A DNA stretch of 42,634 nt, taken from assembly GCA_028702535.1 (NCBI GenBank), contig JAQVOR010000013.1, positions 1-42,634 on the forward strand, read 5' to 3'. Origin of the DNA: Bacteroidales bacterium. GTDB lineage: Bacteria > Bacteroidota > Bacteroidia > Bacteroidales > ML635J-15. The notes beneath the pieces are model-generated. The model worked only from the letters and a program-made list of their open reading frames with translations, was not told the origin of the DNA and searched no databases. This document shows, piece after piece, positions 26,577 through 35,211 of the stretch; position 1 is the first letter of the stretch; each line of letters opens with the position of its first letter. The translations under genes and the position numbers were made by a program.

Positions 26577-26990
26577 ATAATAATTTTAACAACAATAATA
26601 TTATTGAGTGTTATTTCTTCATGCGATAAGGAAAACAGAATCCCGTATGTATATGTGAACTTTATTGTATATCCCGATTTACCAGAATATGTCAGCATTA
26701 AAACCCCTGGAAATTTTCTTTATTTGACTGGTGGAGTAGAAGGAATCCTATTGTATTGCCAGTTTACAGATGAATATCTAGCTTACGAAAGGAATTGTCC
26801 AAACGATCCCTATAAGACAAATGCGATTTTAGACGTTGATTCAACTGGTCTTTTTTTAGTTTGCAGAAATTGTGGGTCAAAATTTTCTATTTATGATGGG
26901 TCGATTGTAGATAGCCCCTCAAAATACCCTGTTTTGCAATATCAAACATATTTAGAAAATCAGGCTCTATACATTAATAATTATAATTAA
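26547..26990 (+). CDS. Lipoprotein with Rieske-like fold and altered metal ligands
   Basis: A 147-residue probable lipoprotein: a hydrophobic N-terminus ends in a lipobox (ISSC, Cys26). The body resembles a Rieske domain: an LYCQFTDEYLAYERNCPND segment around box 1 and LVCRNCGSKFSIYDGSIVDSPSKYPV around box 2, followed by the usual closing strands. Normal Rieske ligands are C-x-H and C-x-x-H; here they are Cys84-Pro-Asn86 and Cys106-x-x-Cys109, with another cysteine at 71. A standard two-His [2Fe-2S] cluster is therefore unlikely; a four-Cys or Zn site, or no metal, is possible. I recall similar CxxC Rieske-like lipoproteins in other Bacteroidota. It is divergent from the small basic protein gene. 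Confidence 0.7.
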   Translation: MKIKNIVPKIIIILTTIILLSVISSCDKENRIPYVYVNFIVYPDLPEYVSIKTPGNFLYLTGGVEGILLYCQFTDEYLAYERNCPNDPYKTNAILDVDSTGLFLVCRNCGSKFSIYDGSIVDSPSKYPVLQYQTYLENQALYINNYN

Positions 26991-27044
26991 TATTTCCTTT
27001 CCTTTAAACTCATTAATTAATAAGTATAAGTAAAAAAAACCAAC

Positions 27045-27071
27045 AAAAAACGGGTTCGTTTCTGAACCCGT
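27045..27071 (-). terminator. Intrinsic terminator of ahcY
   Basis: A perfect 8-bp stem (ACGGGTTC with GAACCCGT) with a 6-nt loop is followed on the minus strand by TTTTT. It lies about 95 bases past the ahcY stop; the plus side lacks a T run. Confidence 0.8.
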
Positions 27072-27164
27072 AAATTATATTCTTTATTTAGTGTCTATCA
27101 ATAAAGTATTTAAACCATAATGTTCGAGAGCAAGCAGCTATCGGACAATATGGACGAACACTAT

Positions 27165-28580
27165 TTAGTAACGATAGTGATCAGGTTTATAAGGACCCTC
27201 AACAGGTACACCTAAATAATCTGATTGTTCTTTAGTCATTTTTGAGAGTTTAACGCCAATTTGTTCAAGATGTAATCTAGCCACCTCTTCATCTAGTTGT
27301 TTTGATAATCTTAAAACATCAATTTCGTAATCGTGCTGCCATAAGTCTAATTGAGCAAGTGTTTGATTTGAGAAAGAATTGCTCATTACAAAAGAAGGGT
27401 GTCCTGTAGCACAACCTAAGTTTACAAGACGACCTTGTGCAAGCATGTAAATACATTTGCCGGTTGGAAAAAGATATTTATCAACCTGAGGTTTAATGTT
27501 AATTTTTTCAATATCCTTAGCTGCATCAAGATTGTCAACCTGAATTTCGTTATCAAAATGTCCAATATTACATACAATTGCTTGATCTTTCATCTGACGC
27601 ATGTGCTCAAGAGTGATAACATGTTTGTTTCCTGTGGTTGTTACAAAGATATTTCCTTCTTTTAGAGCCTCTTCCATTGTAGTAACTTCAAATCCTTCCA
27701 TTGCAGCTTGCAAAGCACAAATTGGATCAATTTCTGTAACAATAATTCTTGCACCATAGCCTTTCATAGATTTTGCTGAACCTTTTCCAACATCACCATA
27801 TCCAAGAACCACTACAACTTTACCAGCAATCATAACATCTGTTGCACGCTTGATACCGTCAGCCAAAGACTCGCGACAACCATAAAGATTATCAAATTTT
27901 GATTTTGTTACAGAATCATTAACATTTATAGCTGGGAAAAGCAAGGTTCCTTTTTCCATCATTTGGTAAAGACGATGTACTCCAGTAGTTGTTTCTTCAG
28001 ATGCTCCTTTAAGTTCAGCAACCGCTCTTGTCCACTTAGAATTATCTTTAGCTAGGACTTTTTTCAATAATTCTAAAATAACTTTTTCTTCGTGGTTTGT
28101 GGCTTCAGCATTTAAAGTTGTAGCATCTTTTTCACCATAATAACCTTTATGTACTAATAAAGTAGCGTCTCCACCATCATCAACAATTAAGTGTGGTCCT
28201 TTTCCGTTAGGAAATGATAAAGCCTGAAGTGCACACCACCAGTATTCCTCCATAGTTTCGCCTTTCCAAGCAAAAACAGGCACACCAGTTTCAGCAATTG
28301 CTGCTGCTGCATGATCTTGAGTTGAAAAGATATTACAACTTGACCATCTTACATCGGCACCAAGCTCTACTAATGTTTCGATTAATACTGCGGTTTGGAT
28401 TGTCATGTGTAATGAACCGGTAACACGTGCTCCTTTGAGCGGTTTTTCTGCTGAGTACTTATTACGAATGCTCATTAATCCAGGCATTTCTTTCTCAGCG
28501 ATTTCTATTTCTTTACGTCCCCATTCTGCAAGACTCATGTCTTTTATTTTGTAGGGTAAGTTGCTAATTAATTCTTCCAT
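27165..28580 (-). CDS. ahcY: Adenosylhomocysteinase (S-adenosylhomocysteine hydrolase)
   Basis: A 471-residue cytoplasmic enzyme that splits S-adenosylhomocysteine into adenosine and homocysteine (EC 3.13.2.1, formerly 3.3.1.1), removing the inhibitor made by methyltransferases. Signatures are complete: [15 protein letters not shown] (82-96), DDGGDAT (134-140), the NAD-binding [27 protein letters not shown] (260-286), [10 protein letters not shown] and the C-terminal PDHYRY. The 40-residue insertion around [14 protein letters not shown] is typical of the bacterial/eukaryotic long form. It is a monocistronic unit with a strong consensus promoter upstream and its own terminator. Confidence 0.98.
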   Translation of the reverse strand: MEELISNLPYKIKDMSLAEWGRKEIEIAEKEMPGLMSIRNKYSAEKPLKGARVTGSLHMTIQTAVLIETLVELGADVRWSSCNIFSTQDHAAAAIAETGVPVFAWKGETMEEYWWCALQALSFPNGKGPHLIVDDGGDATLLVHKGYYGEKDATTLNAEATNHEEKVILELLKKVLAKDNSKWTRAVAELKGASEETTTGVHRLYQMMEKGTLLFPAINVNDSVTKSKFDNLYGCRESLADGIKRATDVMIAGKVVVVLGYGDVGKGSAKSMKGYGARIIVTEIDPICALQAAMEGFEVTTMEEALKEGNIFVTTTGNKHVITLEHMRQMKDQAIVCNIGHFDNEIQVDNLDAAKDIEKINIKPQVDKYLFPTGKCIYMLAQGRLVNLGCATGHPSFVMSNSFSNQTLAQLDLWQHDYEIDVLRLSKQLDEEVARLHLEQIGVKLSKMTKEQSDYLGVPVEGPYKPDHYRY

Positions 28581-28613
28581 TTATTATGTATTGTTTTTAT
28601 TTATAAATCGGTG

Positions 28614-28644
28614 CAAAAATAACCAGTTTTAATTAATTTACAAA
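28614..28644 (-). promoter_or_regulatory. ahcY promoter
   Basis: On the minus strand TTTG (28641-28644), exactly 19 bases, then TATTTTTG (28614-28621): a full match to the Bacteroidota consensus TTTG-N19-TAnnTTTG. It gives a leader of about 28 bases. Confidence 0.75.
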
Positions 28645-28645
28645 A

Positions 28646-29548
28646 TTATTTAAAATAAGCCTGAGTATCTTCTTTATCTTTGTTCAATTGTACTATCAAA
28701 TCATCAACTGTATCAAATTTAATTTCGCTTCGTATTCTTTTTAAAAAATTTATTTGTATTTCATGTCCATATAAATCCGAATTAAAATCAGGAATATGAA
28801 ACTCTAAACCTAATTGCTGACCATTAAAACTTGGTCTCGTGCCAATATTCAGCATAGCTGGCAAACTCTTATTATTTACGTTTGCCGTACAAATATAAAC
28901 TCCGTTTGCTGGTATAAGTTTATACTCATCAATATTGCCAAGATTAGCCGTTGGGAATCCAATTGTTCTACCTATCTGATAACCGCTAACAACTGAACCT
29001 GTTATTGAAAAATTATAGCCAAGAAATTTATTGGCATCTTCTACTTCTCCGTTTTCTAAAAATATGCGGATTGTTGATGAGTTTACTTTAATATTGTTGG
29101 CAAATGTAAATTCTTGCGGAAAACTAACAGGTATAGATTTTTTAATGTTGTCAAAATCTGTATCTCCTTTTTTACCAAAAGAATTATTATAACCCATTAC
29201 TAACTCTGATATAGTCAACTTTTTTATCAAAAACTCATCTGTGAATTTTTTGCCACCTGTATTTGCAAGTTCATTATTAAAATCTAAAATTAACAGATTC
29301 TTTACACCAATAGATTCAAACAGTTTTATTTTCTCACTATATGTACTTAGCAGTTTTATTGGACGACCAAAATGAATGGAAGGGTGTGGCCACAAGCTTA
29401 TGACTAAGTCCTCAATCCCAGCAAAAAAGGCTTTTTCCTGTAAATGTTTGATTAAAAATTGATGCCCTAAATGTACCCCGTCAAAAAATCCTATCGTGCT
29501 AATGCAATTCTTTGGAATATTTTCGTTTATATTTGTATATATTTTCAA
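28646..29548 (-). CDS. ribF: Bifunctional riboflavin kinase / FAD synthetase
   Basis: A 300-residue enzyme that phosphorylates riboflavin to FMN and adenylates FMN to FAD. The N-terminal nucleotidyltransferase domain shows TIGFFDGVHLGHQFLIKHL (18-36), a GFPQEF-type middle and SSTIRIFLENG (160s). The C-terminal flavokinase domain shows GRTIGFPTANLG, ANGVYICTANVN and NIGTRPSFNG. The length is normal (about 300-310). The start appears to be TTG at 29548: no nearby ATG fits, and the N-terminus MKIYTNINENIP...TIGFFDG aligns with family members from this codon. A TAAATTTG (-7-like) lies at 29562-29569 on this strand. The gene is divergent from the thioredoxin-fold lipoprotein gene. Confidence 0.95.
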   Translation of the reverse strand: MKIYTNINENIPKNCISTIGFFDGVHLGHQFLIKHLQEKAFFAGIEDLVISLWPHPSIHFGRPIKLLSTYSEKIKLFESIGVKNLLILDFNNELANTGGKKFTDEFLIKKLTISELVMGYNNSFGKKGDTDFDNIKKSIPVSFPQEFTFANNIKVNSSTIRIFLENGEVEDANKFLGYNFSITGSVVSGYQIGRTIGFPTANLGNIDEYKLIPANGVYICTANVNNKSLPAMLNIGTRPSFNGQQLGLEFHIPDFNSDLYGHEIQINFLKRIRSEIKFDTVDDLIVQLNKDKEDTQAYFK

Positions 29549-29569
29549 ATCAAAATTTTTGCAAATTTA
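29528..29569. promoter_or_regulatory. Divergent -7 elements between ribF and the thioredoxin-fold gene
   Basis: TATATTTG at 29528-29535 (+) would serve the lipoprotein gene at 29575. CAAATTTA at 29562-29569 reads TAAATTTG on the minus strand and would serve ribF at 29548. Both match TAnnTTTG, but neither has a TTTG at the expected -33 distance. The plus element lies inside ribF codons. Confidence 0.4.
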
Positions 29570-29574
29570 AAAAA

Positions 29575-30774
29575 ATGAAATCAATAACTATCCAATACAG
29601 AAAACAAATAATTAAAATTCTGATATCCTACATATTAATAGGTATAACTGTTTCTTGTCAACAAGGTTCAGAAAATAGTATTATTGTAAATGGAGTAATT
29701 AAATCATATTCTAATAAAACAATGGTTTTAGAGACATTATTGCCTAACAGAATCGACACATTATTAACAATAAAAACTGATAAGGATGGAAATTTTAAAT
29801 TTGTTCTCGATAGCATTCCTACAGGGTTTCAACGAATAAAGATTGATGATAATAATATGATCTATTTGTATCTGAAAAATAATGATCAAATAACAATTAC
29901 TGGTGATTATCCCAATTTAGCAAGAACTTATCAGATTACAGGCTCGGACGAATCACAAGTTTTGAAAGAAATGAACTATAGACTAATCAAAAGCACCGAC
30001 AAACTAAATAATCTAAAAAATCAGATTCATGAAGCCTCAATGATACCTAATTTTAATATGGACTCTTTAATAATTGAAATAAATTTGTCTGCACAAAAGC
30101 TTTATGATTCCGATAAAGAGTTTTTAACAGATTTTATTACTGATAATTCGTCTTCGCCAGTTATTTATATGGCACTTTATCAATATATTGGCACTACTCC
30201 TATCCTCACGCTAGAAAACGATATTGAGACATTTGAATTTGTGTTGCAAAAACTTAAAAAGAATAATCCTACTTTACCGCATATCGCATTGCTTGAGTCG
30301 GTTATTAGTAATTATACATTACGAATGCAGCAGTTAAATCGTAATCATATTAATATAAGTATTGGAAGCAAGGCTCCAGATTTTGCACTTACTGATAATA
30401 AAGGTAATAAAAGACATCTTAGTGATTTTATTGGGGAAAATGTAATTGTCGCTTTTTGGTCATCATTGAATAAAACATCGGTAAATAATATTAAAACACT
30501 TAAAGAAATAAACAAAAACTACAATTTTAAAATTATTTTAATCTCTTTGGATACAAATAAAGAAAAATGGCTTAATGCAATAAAATCAAATAAAATTGAA
30601 AATTTTACCAATTTGTGCGATTTTAAATCATGGGAAAGTCCAGTTGCAAAAATATATGGTTTAAATGTATTGCCATCTTATGTTGTTATTGACTCACAGT
30701 TCATAATTCAATATCTTACAGATGATATTGATAATTTACAAGAAAAAGCTTTTAAACTCAATAATGTCAAATAA
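29575..30774 (+). CDS. DUF4369/thioredoxin-fold lipoprotein lacking redox cysteines
   Basis: A 399-residue envelope protein. The ATG at 29575 is chosen over an upstream ATG at 29512 because it starts an export signal ending in a lipobox-like TVSC (Cys28); the upstream one lies within ribF. Residues about 34-140 match the DUF4369 beta sandwich (IIVNGVIKSYSNKTMVLE...DGNFKFVLDSIP...), and about 145-255 are helical. The C-terminal 140 residues form an AhpC/TSA-TlpA thioredoxin fold (IGSKAPDFALTDNKGN, cis-Pro in VLPSYVVID). Where TlpA has WCxxC this protein reads FWSSLNKTSV (about 294-303), so both cysteines are gone and disulfide exchange is not expected. It overlaps the M1 peptidase gene by 11 bases. 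Confidence 0.85.
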   Translation: MKSITIQYRKQIIKILISYILIGITVSCQQGSENSIIVNGVIKSYSNKTMVLETLLPNRIDTLLTIKTDKDGNFKFVLDSIPTGFQRIKIDDNNMIYLYLKNNDQITITGDYPNLARTYQITGSDESQVLKEMNYRLIKSTDKLNNLKNQIHEASMIPNFNMDSLIIEINLSAQKLYDSDKEFLTDFITDNSSSPVIYMALYQYIGTTPILTLENDIETFEFVLQKLKKNNPTLPHIALLESVISNYTLRMQQLNRNHINISIGSKAPDFALTDNKGNKRHLSDFIGENVIVAFWSSLNKTSVNNIKTLKEINKNYNFKIILISLDTNKEKWLNAIKSNKIENFTNLCDFKSWESPVAKIYGLNVLPSYVVIDSQFIIQYLTDDIDNLQEKAFKLNNVK

Positions 30775-33697
30775 TACTTATCATAAACTATTACTTGTTT
30801 TTCTGCTGATTAGTTTTAGTGGGACAATACTTGCACAGCAAGCATTTAGGCAAGAGATAAATCATAAAATAGATGTAAAACTTAATGTAATTGACAAAAT
30901 CTTGCAAGGACAAATACAAACCGAATATATCAATAATTCACCCGACACACTTTTGTTTATTTATTATCATCTTTGGCCTAATGCCTATAAAAATTTAGAA
31001 ACTCCTTTTGCAAAACAACAACTACAAATTAGGGCTTCTGCCTTTTACTATTCTGACGATGAACATAAAGGACATATAGCTTGTAAAAATTGTAAAATTG
31101 ATGATAATACTGTAAAATTCGTTGAAATAAAAGAAGAAATAGAGGATATAAAGATTCTATATCTACCAAAACCTCTTTTACCTAGCGACACAATAATATT
31201 TACTGCCGATTTTGTTGTGCAGATTCCCAAACTTATAAGTCGATTAGGCTGGATGAATCAAGATTTTTGCATTGCTCAATGGTATCCAAAGCCTGCGGTT
31301 TACGATTCTTACGGTTGGCACCCAATGTCATATCTTGATGTGGGTGAGTTTTATTCTGAGTTTGGTAAATTTGAAGTTAATATTACTTTACCCGATAATC
31401 ACATAGTGGCAGCAACTGGTAATTTAACTAATGATAAGGAATTAAAACGACTTGAAGTCTATGCTAAATTATGTAAAGAAACAAATATTGGGGAAGATAC
31501 CATAGCTTTTGGAGACTCTACAAAAACTAAAACTTTGAGTTTTGTTGCAAAAAATGTTCATGATTTTGCTTGGTTTAGTTCTCCCAATTTTATAGTTGAC
31601 AAAAAGTCCCATTTTATCAAAACTCAAGATAAATATGTAAACTGCTGGGCATTTTATCACAAACATAATTCAAACTTATGGTCAGATGCTACAGATTATA
31701 TTGCAAAAACCATTGATTTAATGAGTCAAAATGTTGGAGATTATCCTTTTAATAATTGTACTGTTGTTGATGCTCCTTTAGGTTCGGGCGGCGGTATGGA
31801 ATACCCAACAATCACAATTGTAAGTGCAAATAATAAACGCTCGTTAGAAAAAGTGATTGCTCACGAAGTGATTCATAACTGGTTTTATGGCATGATTGCA
31901 AGTAACGAGAGAGATAATCCGTGGATAGATGAAGGTTTTACATCGTTTTACGAGTCCAAATATTTTGACCATTATTATCCAAACGAAGAAACACTTATTG
32001 GATTAATTAATAGCAATATCAAAATACATGGATTAGACAAACTACCTGAAAGATATGCAAGAGAATTGGCTTGGGCATATCTAATGTCAGAGAATTTCCA
32101 GCAAAATCCTAAGCTTAATTCAGAGGAGTTTTCAGTATTTAATTATTTTATTTTATCGTACTATAAACCTGTTATAGCTCTGTATAGCCTAGAAAAACAC
32201 ATTGGACATGATAGCTTTAAAGTACTTATGAGAACTTTTTTTGATAAATATAAAAACTCTCATGTCTCTCCAGAAGATCTAGTGGAATATTTTTCAGATA
32301 GCGTAAGTAAAGATATAACTTGGTTTTTTGATGATTTTTTATTCTCAAACAAAAAGCCCGACTATAAAATTTGTGGTTTAAGGCAAGATAGTTTGATAAT
32401 TAAAAATACAGGCGAGTGTTTGTCTCCTTTATTTCTACAAATTGGTGATTCAATGATTATAAACGCTGGATTTAGAGGTAAAAAAAGATTTTATATTGGT
32501 CAAAGTACTGAGTTTGCAATCGACCCAAATTTTAAAACTCTTGATATTAACAGATCAAATAATTATTATAGAAAAGGATTTTTAAAACCCAACAGACCTG
32601 TAAAACTCAGCATTGCAAATTTTATGGACAATCCCCAGATTTTTCAGATACCAATTTTACCAATGCTTACATACAATACAACAGATGGTTTTAGTCCTGG
32701 ATTACTACTCTACACAAGTCCGTTTCCTAAAAAGAACTTTGAATTTCAGATTATGCCTTTGTGGGGAATTAAAACAGGTTTATTAAATGGCTTTAGCAAT
32801 ATTTCGTATTTTATTCATCCTCAAGAAAAACTAATTAGAGAAATAGAAATATTTGTATCAGGACGCAGATTTGGACTTGGGAATGATAATAAAAGTCATT
32901 ATTTTAAACTTTCTCAAGGGCTTTGTTTTAGATTTAGAACAAAACCTAAGGTAAATGCGACATCTGAACTGAGTGTGCGAAATGTAACAGCAAACACTTT
33001 TTATTTTTTCAAAACTGTTCATTTACAGCAAGTTAAATATGAGTTTATTGACTATAAGCTAATAAATCCATGGTCATTAGCTTTAGATTTTCATGCAGGA
33101 CAATGTTTTAGTAAAATATCGGTCGAATTGGTTAAAACAATTAATTATAACGAACATATTGGTTTACGCATTAGGCTATTTGGCGGCAAATTTCTGTATA
33201 GCTCCAATGTGTATTATGGGAATTATAATTACAGAATGTTTGGGAATACTGGCGACCAGGATTATTTTTATGATGAGCTATTTGTTGGCAGAACAGAAAA
33301 CATACGCCAAAACCCTAAAAGTTTTTGGGCACATCAATTTATCAGAAACGATGGCGGATTTACAATGTTTTCACCATTAGGACAAACCGATAATTGGTTA
33401 GTAGCACTAAATATTGATAGTGAAACTCCTTTAAAAGTAATTGATGTTTATTTTAATATTGGAGCGTACCCACAAGAATTATCAGACAAAGTTATAGTTT
33501 TATATGAAACAGGTATCAAATTTAAAATTTTTAAGGGTTTTTTGAGTATTTATTTCCCAATTCGCGGTAGTAATGAGATTTGGGACATTAGTAACACTAT
33601 TTATACAGAAAATTATCTGCAAAAAATAAGATTTACATTATCTTTGAACAAATTAAATTTATTGAATTACAGAAACAAACCATTTTTATTATTTTGA
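30764..33697 (+). CDS. M1-family metallopeptidase with C-terminal barrel-like domain
   Basis: A 977-residue exported protein from the ATG at 30764, which opens a signal peptide (HKLLLVFLLISFSGTILAQ); this start overlaps the previous gene by 11 bases. The N-terminal beta domain is followed by the M1 (gluzincin) site: GGGME at about 342-346, the zinc motif HEVIH (His367, His371) and, 18 residues on, the third ligand in WIDEGF (Glu390). The GxMEN exopeptidase motif reads GGMEYP. After about residue 600 the sequence alternates in amphipathic strands rich in aromatic and Gly residues up to an aromatic C-terminus (NKPFLLF), looking like an outer-membrane beta barrel. The protein may therefore be an outer-membrane-anchored aminopeptidase facing the periplasm or outside. 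The M1 assignment is firm; the barrel is inferred from pattern only. Confidence 0.88.
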   Translation: MSNNTYHKLLLVFLLISFSGTILAQQAFRQEINHKIDVKLNVIDKILQGQIQTEYINNSPDTLLFIYYHLWPNAYKNLETPFAKQQLQIRASAFYYSDDEHKGHIACKNCKIDDNTVKFVEIKEEIEDIKILYLPKPLLPSDTIIFTADFVVQIPKLISRLGWMNQDFCIAQWYPKPAVYDSYGWHPMSYLDVGEFYSEFGKFEVNITLPDNHIVAATGNLTNDKELKRLEVYAKLCKETNIGEDTIAFGDSTKTKTLSFVAKNVHDFAWFSSPNFIVDKKSHFIKTQDKYVNCWAFYHKHNSNLWSDATDYIAKTIDLMSQNVGDYPFNNCTVVDAPLGSGGGMEYPTITIVSANNKRSLEKVIAHEVIHNWFYGMIASNERDNPWIDEGFTSFYESKYFDHYYPNEETLIGLINSNIKIHGLDKLPERYARELAWAYLMSENFQQNPKLNSEEFSVFNYFILSYYKPVIALYSLEKHIGHDSFKVLMRTFFDKYKNSHVSPEDLVEYFSDSVSKDITWFFDDFLFSNKKPDYKICGLRQDSLIIKNTGECLSPLFLQIGDSMIINAGFRGKKRFYIGQSTEFAIDPNFKTLDINRSNNYYRKGFLKPNRPVKLSIANFMDNPQIFQIPILPMLTYNTTDGFSPGLLLYTSPFPKKNFEFQIMPLWGIKTGLLNGFSNISYFIHPQEKLIREIEIFVSGRRFGLGNDNKSHYFKLSQGLCFRFRTKPKVNATSELSVRNVTANTFYFFKTVHLQQVKYEFIDYKLINPWSLALDFHAGQCFSKISVELVKTINYNEHIGLRIRLFGGKFLYSSNVYYGNYNYRMFGNTGDQDYFYDELFVGRTENIRQNPKSFWAHQFIRNDGGFTMFSPLGQTDNWLVALNIDSETPLKVIDVYFNIGAYPQELSDKVIVLYETGIKFKIFKGFLSIYFPIRGSNEIWDISNTIYTENYLQKIRFTLSLNKLNLLNYRNKPFLLF

Positions 33698-34446
33698 TAG
33701 GTAAACACAGATATTATATTTCGGATGCACATTTAGGTATTGATGCAGAATACACATCTGAGCAACGTGAAACTCTTTTAGTTCAATGGCTTGATGAAAT
33801 AAGTCAAAATGCTGGTGAAATTAATCTCGTTGGAGACATTTTTGATTTCTGGTTTGAATACAAACATGTTGTCCCAGCGGGTTTTGTGAGATTACTTGCT
33901 AAACTTAGAGAACTCACAGATAGAGGAATTAAAATTAAATATTACACAGGTAATCACGATATGTGGATTTTTGGCTATCTGCCCAAGATTACAGGCGTTG
34001 AGATTGTTCGTGATACAGAAATCATTAATCTTGGAAAGGAGTTATTATTTATCGGACACGGTGACGGATTAGGTGCTTATGATAAAAAATATAATCTTTT
34101 AAAAAAGATTTTTAATTCGAAGTTTTTTCAATTCCTTTTTAAACTAGTGCATCCCGAATTATCTTTTCGCATTGCTTTGGCGTGGTCGGCTACTAGCCGC
34201 AAATCGCATAAATATCCTGCAAAAATTAATATTGAAGACGAATACTTGGTAAAATATGCTAAAACTATTTTAGAAAAACAGCATATTGATTATTTTATAT
34301 TTGGACATCGTCATATTCCAACAAAAATTACTCTTGGCGAAAAAACCACATTTATTAATCTAGGAGACTGGTTAATGAATTTCACCTATGCAGTTTATGA
34401 CGGAGAGAAAATGGAATTGCTAAGCTATAAAAAAAAAATACAATAA
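33694..34446 (+). CDS. lpxH: UDP-2,3-diacylglucosamine pyrophosphatase LpxH
   Basis: A 250-residue calcineurin-like phosphoesterase that hydrolyses UDP-2,3-diacylglucosamine to lipid X in lipid A synthesis at the inner membrane. All metal motifs are present: SDAHLG (Asp11, His13), GDIFDFW (Asp48), GNHDMW (Asn87-His88), GHGDG (His122) and GHRHIP (His205, His207). The start is TTG at 33694, overlapping the stop of the M1 gene (TTGA); no in-frame ATG precedes the conserved SDAHLG motif. A bidirectional terminator lies downstream, shared with rpmA. Confidence 0.94.
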   Translation: MIGKHRYYISDAHLGIDAEYTSEQRETLLVQWLDEISQNAGEINLVGDIFDFWFEYKHVVPAGFVRLLAKLRELTDRGIKIKYYTGNHDMWIFGYLPKITGVEIVRDTEIINLGKELLFIGHGDGLGAYDKKYNLLKKIFNSKFFQFLFKLVHPELSFRIALAWSATSRKSHKYPAKINIEDEYLVKYAKTILEKQHIDYFIFGHRHIPTKITLGEKTTFINLGDWLMNFTYAVYDGEKMELLSYKKKIQ

Positions 34447-34448
34447 AT

Positions 34449-34476
34449 AATTACCAATTAGCTTGTTGGTAATTGT
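34449..34476. repeat. Small inverted repeat after lpxH
   Basis: AATTACCAA and TTGGTAATT form a 9-bp inverted repeat around an 8-10 nt loop, just past the lpxH stop. There is no T run, so it may be an RNA 3' stem rather than a terminator. Confidence 0.45.
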
Positions 34477-34530
34477 TACAACAACGTTTGATCCAACGTC
34501 TTTCGCATAAAAAAAAGAGCCTTATCAAAC

Positions 34531-34570
34531 AAAAAAAAACTCCTGCTCATATTTGGCAGGAGTTTTTTTA
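34531..34570. terminator. Bidirectional terminator between lpxH and rpmA
   Basis: A 9-bp perfect stem (AACTCCTGC with GCAGGAGTT) with a 9-nt loop is flanked by A residues on the left and T residues on the right, so it can terminate lpxH (+) and rpmA (-) transcripts. It lies between the two convergent stops. Confidence 0.9.
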
Positions 34571-34584
34571 TATCGAGAAATATT

Positions 34585-35181
34585 TTATTCTTCTTTTTTA
34601 TCGTCTTTCTTTGCAGCTTTTGGTTTTGCAGTTGTTTTTGCAGCAGCAGGTTTTTTAGCGGCAGCAGGTTTTTTAGCGACAGCTTTTGGCTCAGCAGTTG
34701 TTTTTGCAGCAGGTTTTTTTGCAGTAGCAGATTTTACTTCAGCTTTTGGTTTTGCTGCTGTTGTTTTAGCAGCTGGTTTTGTAGCAGCAGCTTTTGGTTC
34801 TACTTCTTTTGTTTTTACTGTTTTAGGTTCAGCAACAGCAACTTCAACAACAGTTTCTACATCCATAGGTGCTTCAACTTTAGGTGTTTTAACTTTAGCA
34901 GTTGGTTTGGTTTCAATAACAGTCTCAACTTTAGATAATATAGAAACAAAAGATCTATTATTTCTTTTCTTTTGAAACTTCACAATCCCGTCTGTTAATG
35001 CAAAAAGAGTGTGATCTCTACCCATTCCTACATTTTCACCTGGATGATGAGTTGTGCCACGCTGACGAACAATTATGTTTCCTGCGATAGCTACCTGCCC
35101 GCCATATATTTTAACTCCTAATCTTTTACTTTCGGATTCACGACCGTTACGCGAACTACCGGCTCCTTTCTTATGTGCCAT
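34585..35181 (-). CDS. rpmA: Ribosomal protein L27 with long Ala/Lys/Pro-rich C-terminal tail
   Basis: The first 85 residues are an ordinary bL27 ([22 protein letters not shown]..., [33 protein letters not shown]), a large-subunit protein whose N-terminus reaches the peptidyl transferase centre. Normal L27 ends near residue 85-90. This one continues in frame for about 113 residues of low-complexity Ala, Lys, Pro, Thr and Glu: first an acidic/mixed part (about 86-125), then KPAAAKK- and KPKA-type repeats resembling histone H1 tails, ending DDKKEE. The tail contains no stop or frame slip and is followed by the shared terminator. It is encoded 3' of rplU in the usual rplU-rpmA operon. The tail may bind rRNA or DNA; this is a guess. 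Confidence 0.95.
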   Translation of the reverse strand: MAHKKGAGSSRNGRESESKRLGVKIYGGQVAIAGNIIVRQRGTTHHPGENVGMGRDHTLFALTDGIVKFQKKRNNRSFVSILSKVETVIETKPTAKVKTPKVEAPMDVETVVEVAVAEPKTVKTKEVEPKAAATKPAAKTTAAKPKAEVKSATAKKPAAKTTAEPKAVAKKPAAAKKPAAAKTTAKPKAAKKDDKKEE

Positions 35182-35193
35182 TTCTAAATAATT

Positions 35194-35211
35194 TTATTAT
35201 TATTATTATTA
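35194..35211 (-). repeat. Six tandem in-frame TAA codons after rplU
   Basis: On the minus strand (TAA)6 follows directly after the last sense codon (GCA) of rplU, so the first triplet is the stop codon and five more lie in frame. It is a trinucleotide repeat in the rplU-rpmA spacer. Confidence 0.9.

Noticed and set aside
33093-33380. 95-codon hydrophobic plus-strand frame
   Set aside because: It is an alternate frame within the M1 peptidase gene; its hydrophobicity comes from the shifted reading of aromatic-rich strands.
34553-34975. Ala/Val/Phe-rich 140-codon plus-strand frame
   Set aside because: It is the antisense of the low-complexity L27 tail and the shared terminator; its composition mirrors the Ala/Lys codons of the real gene.
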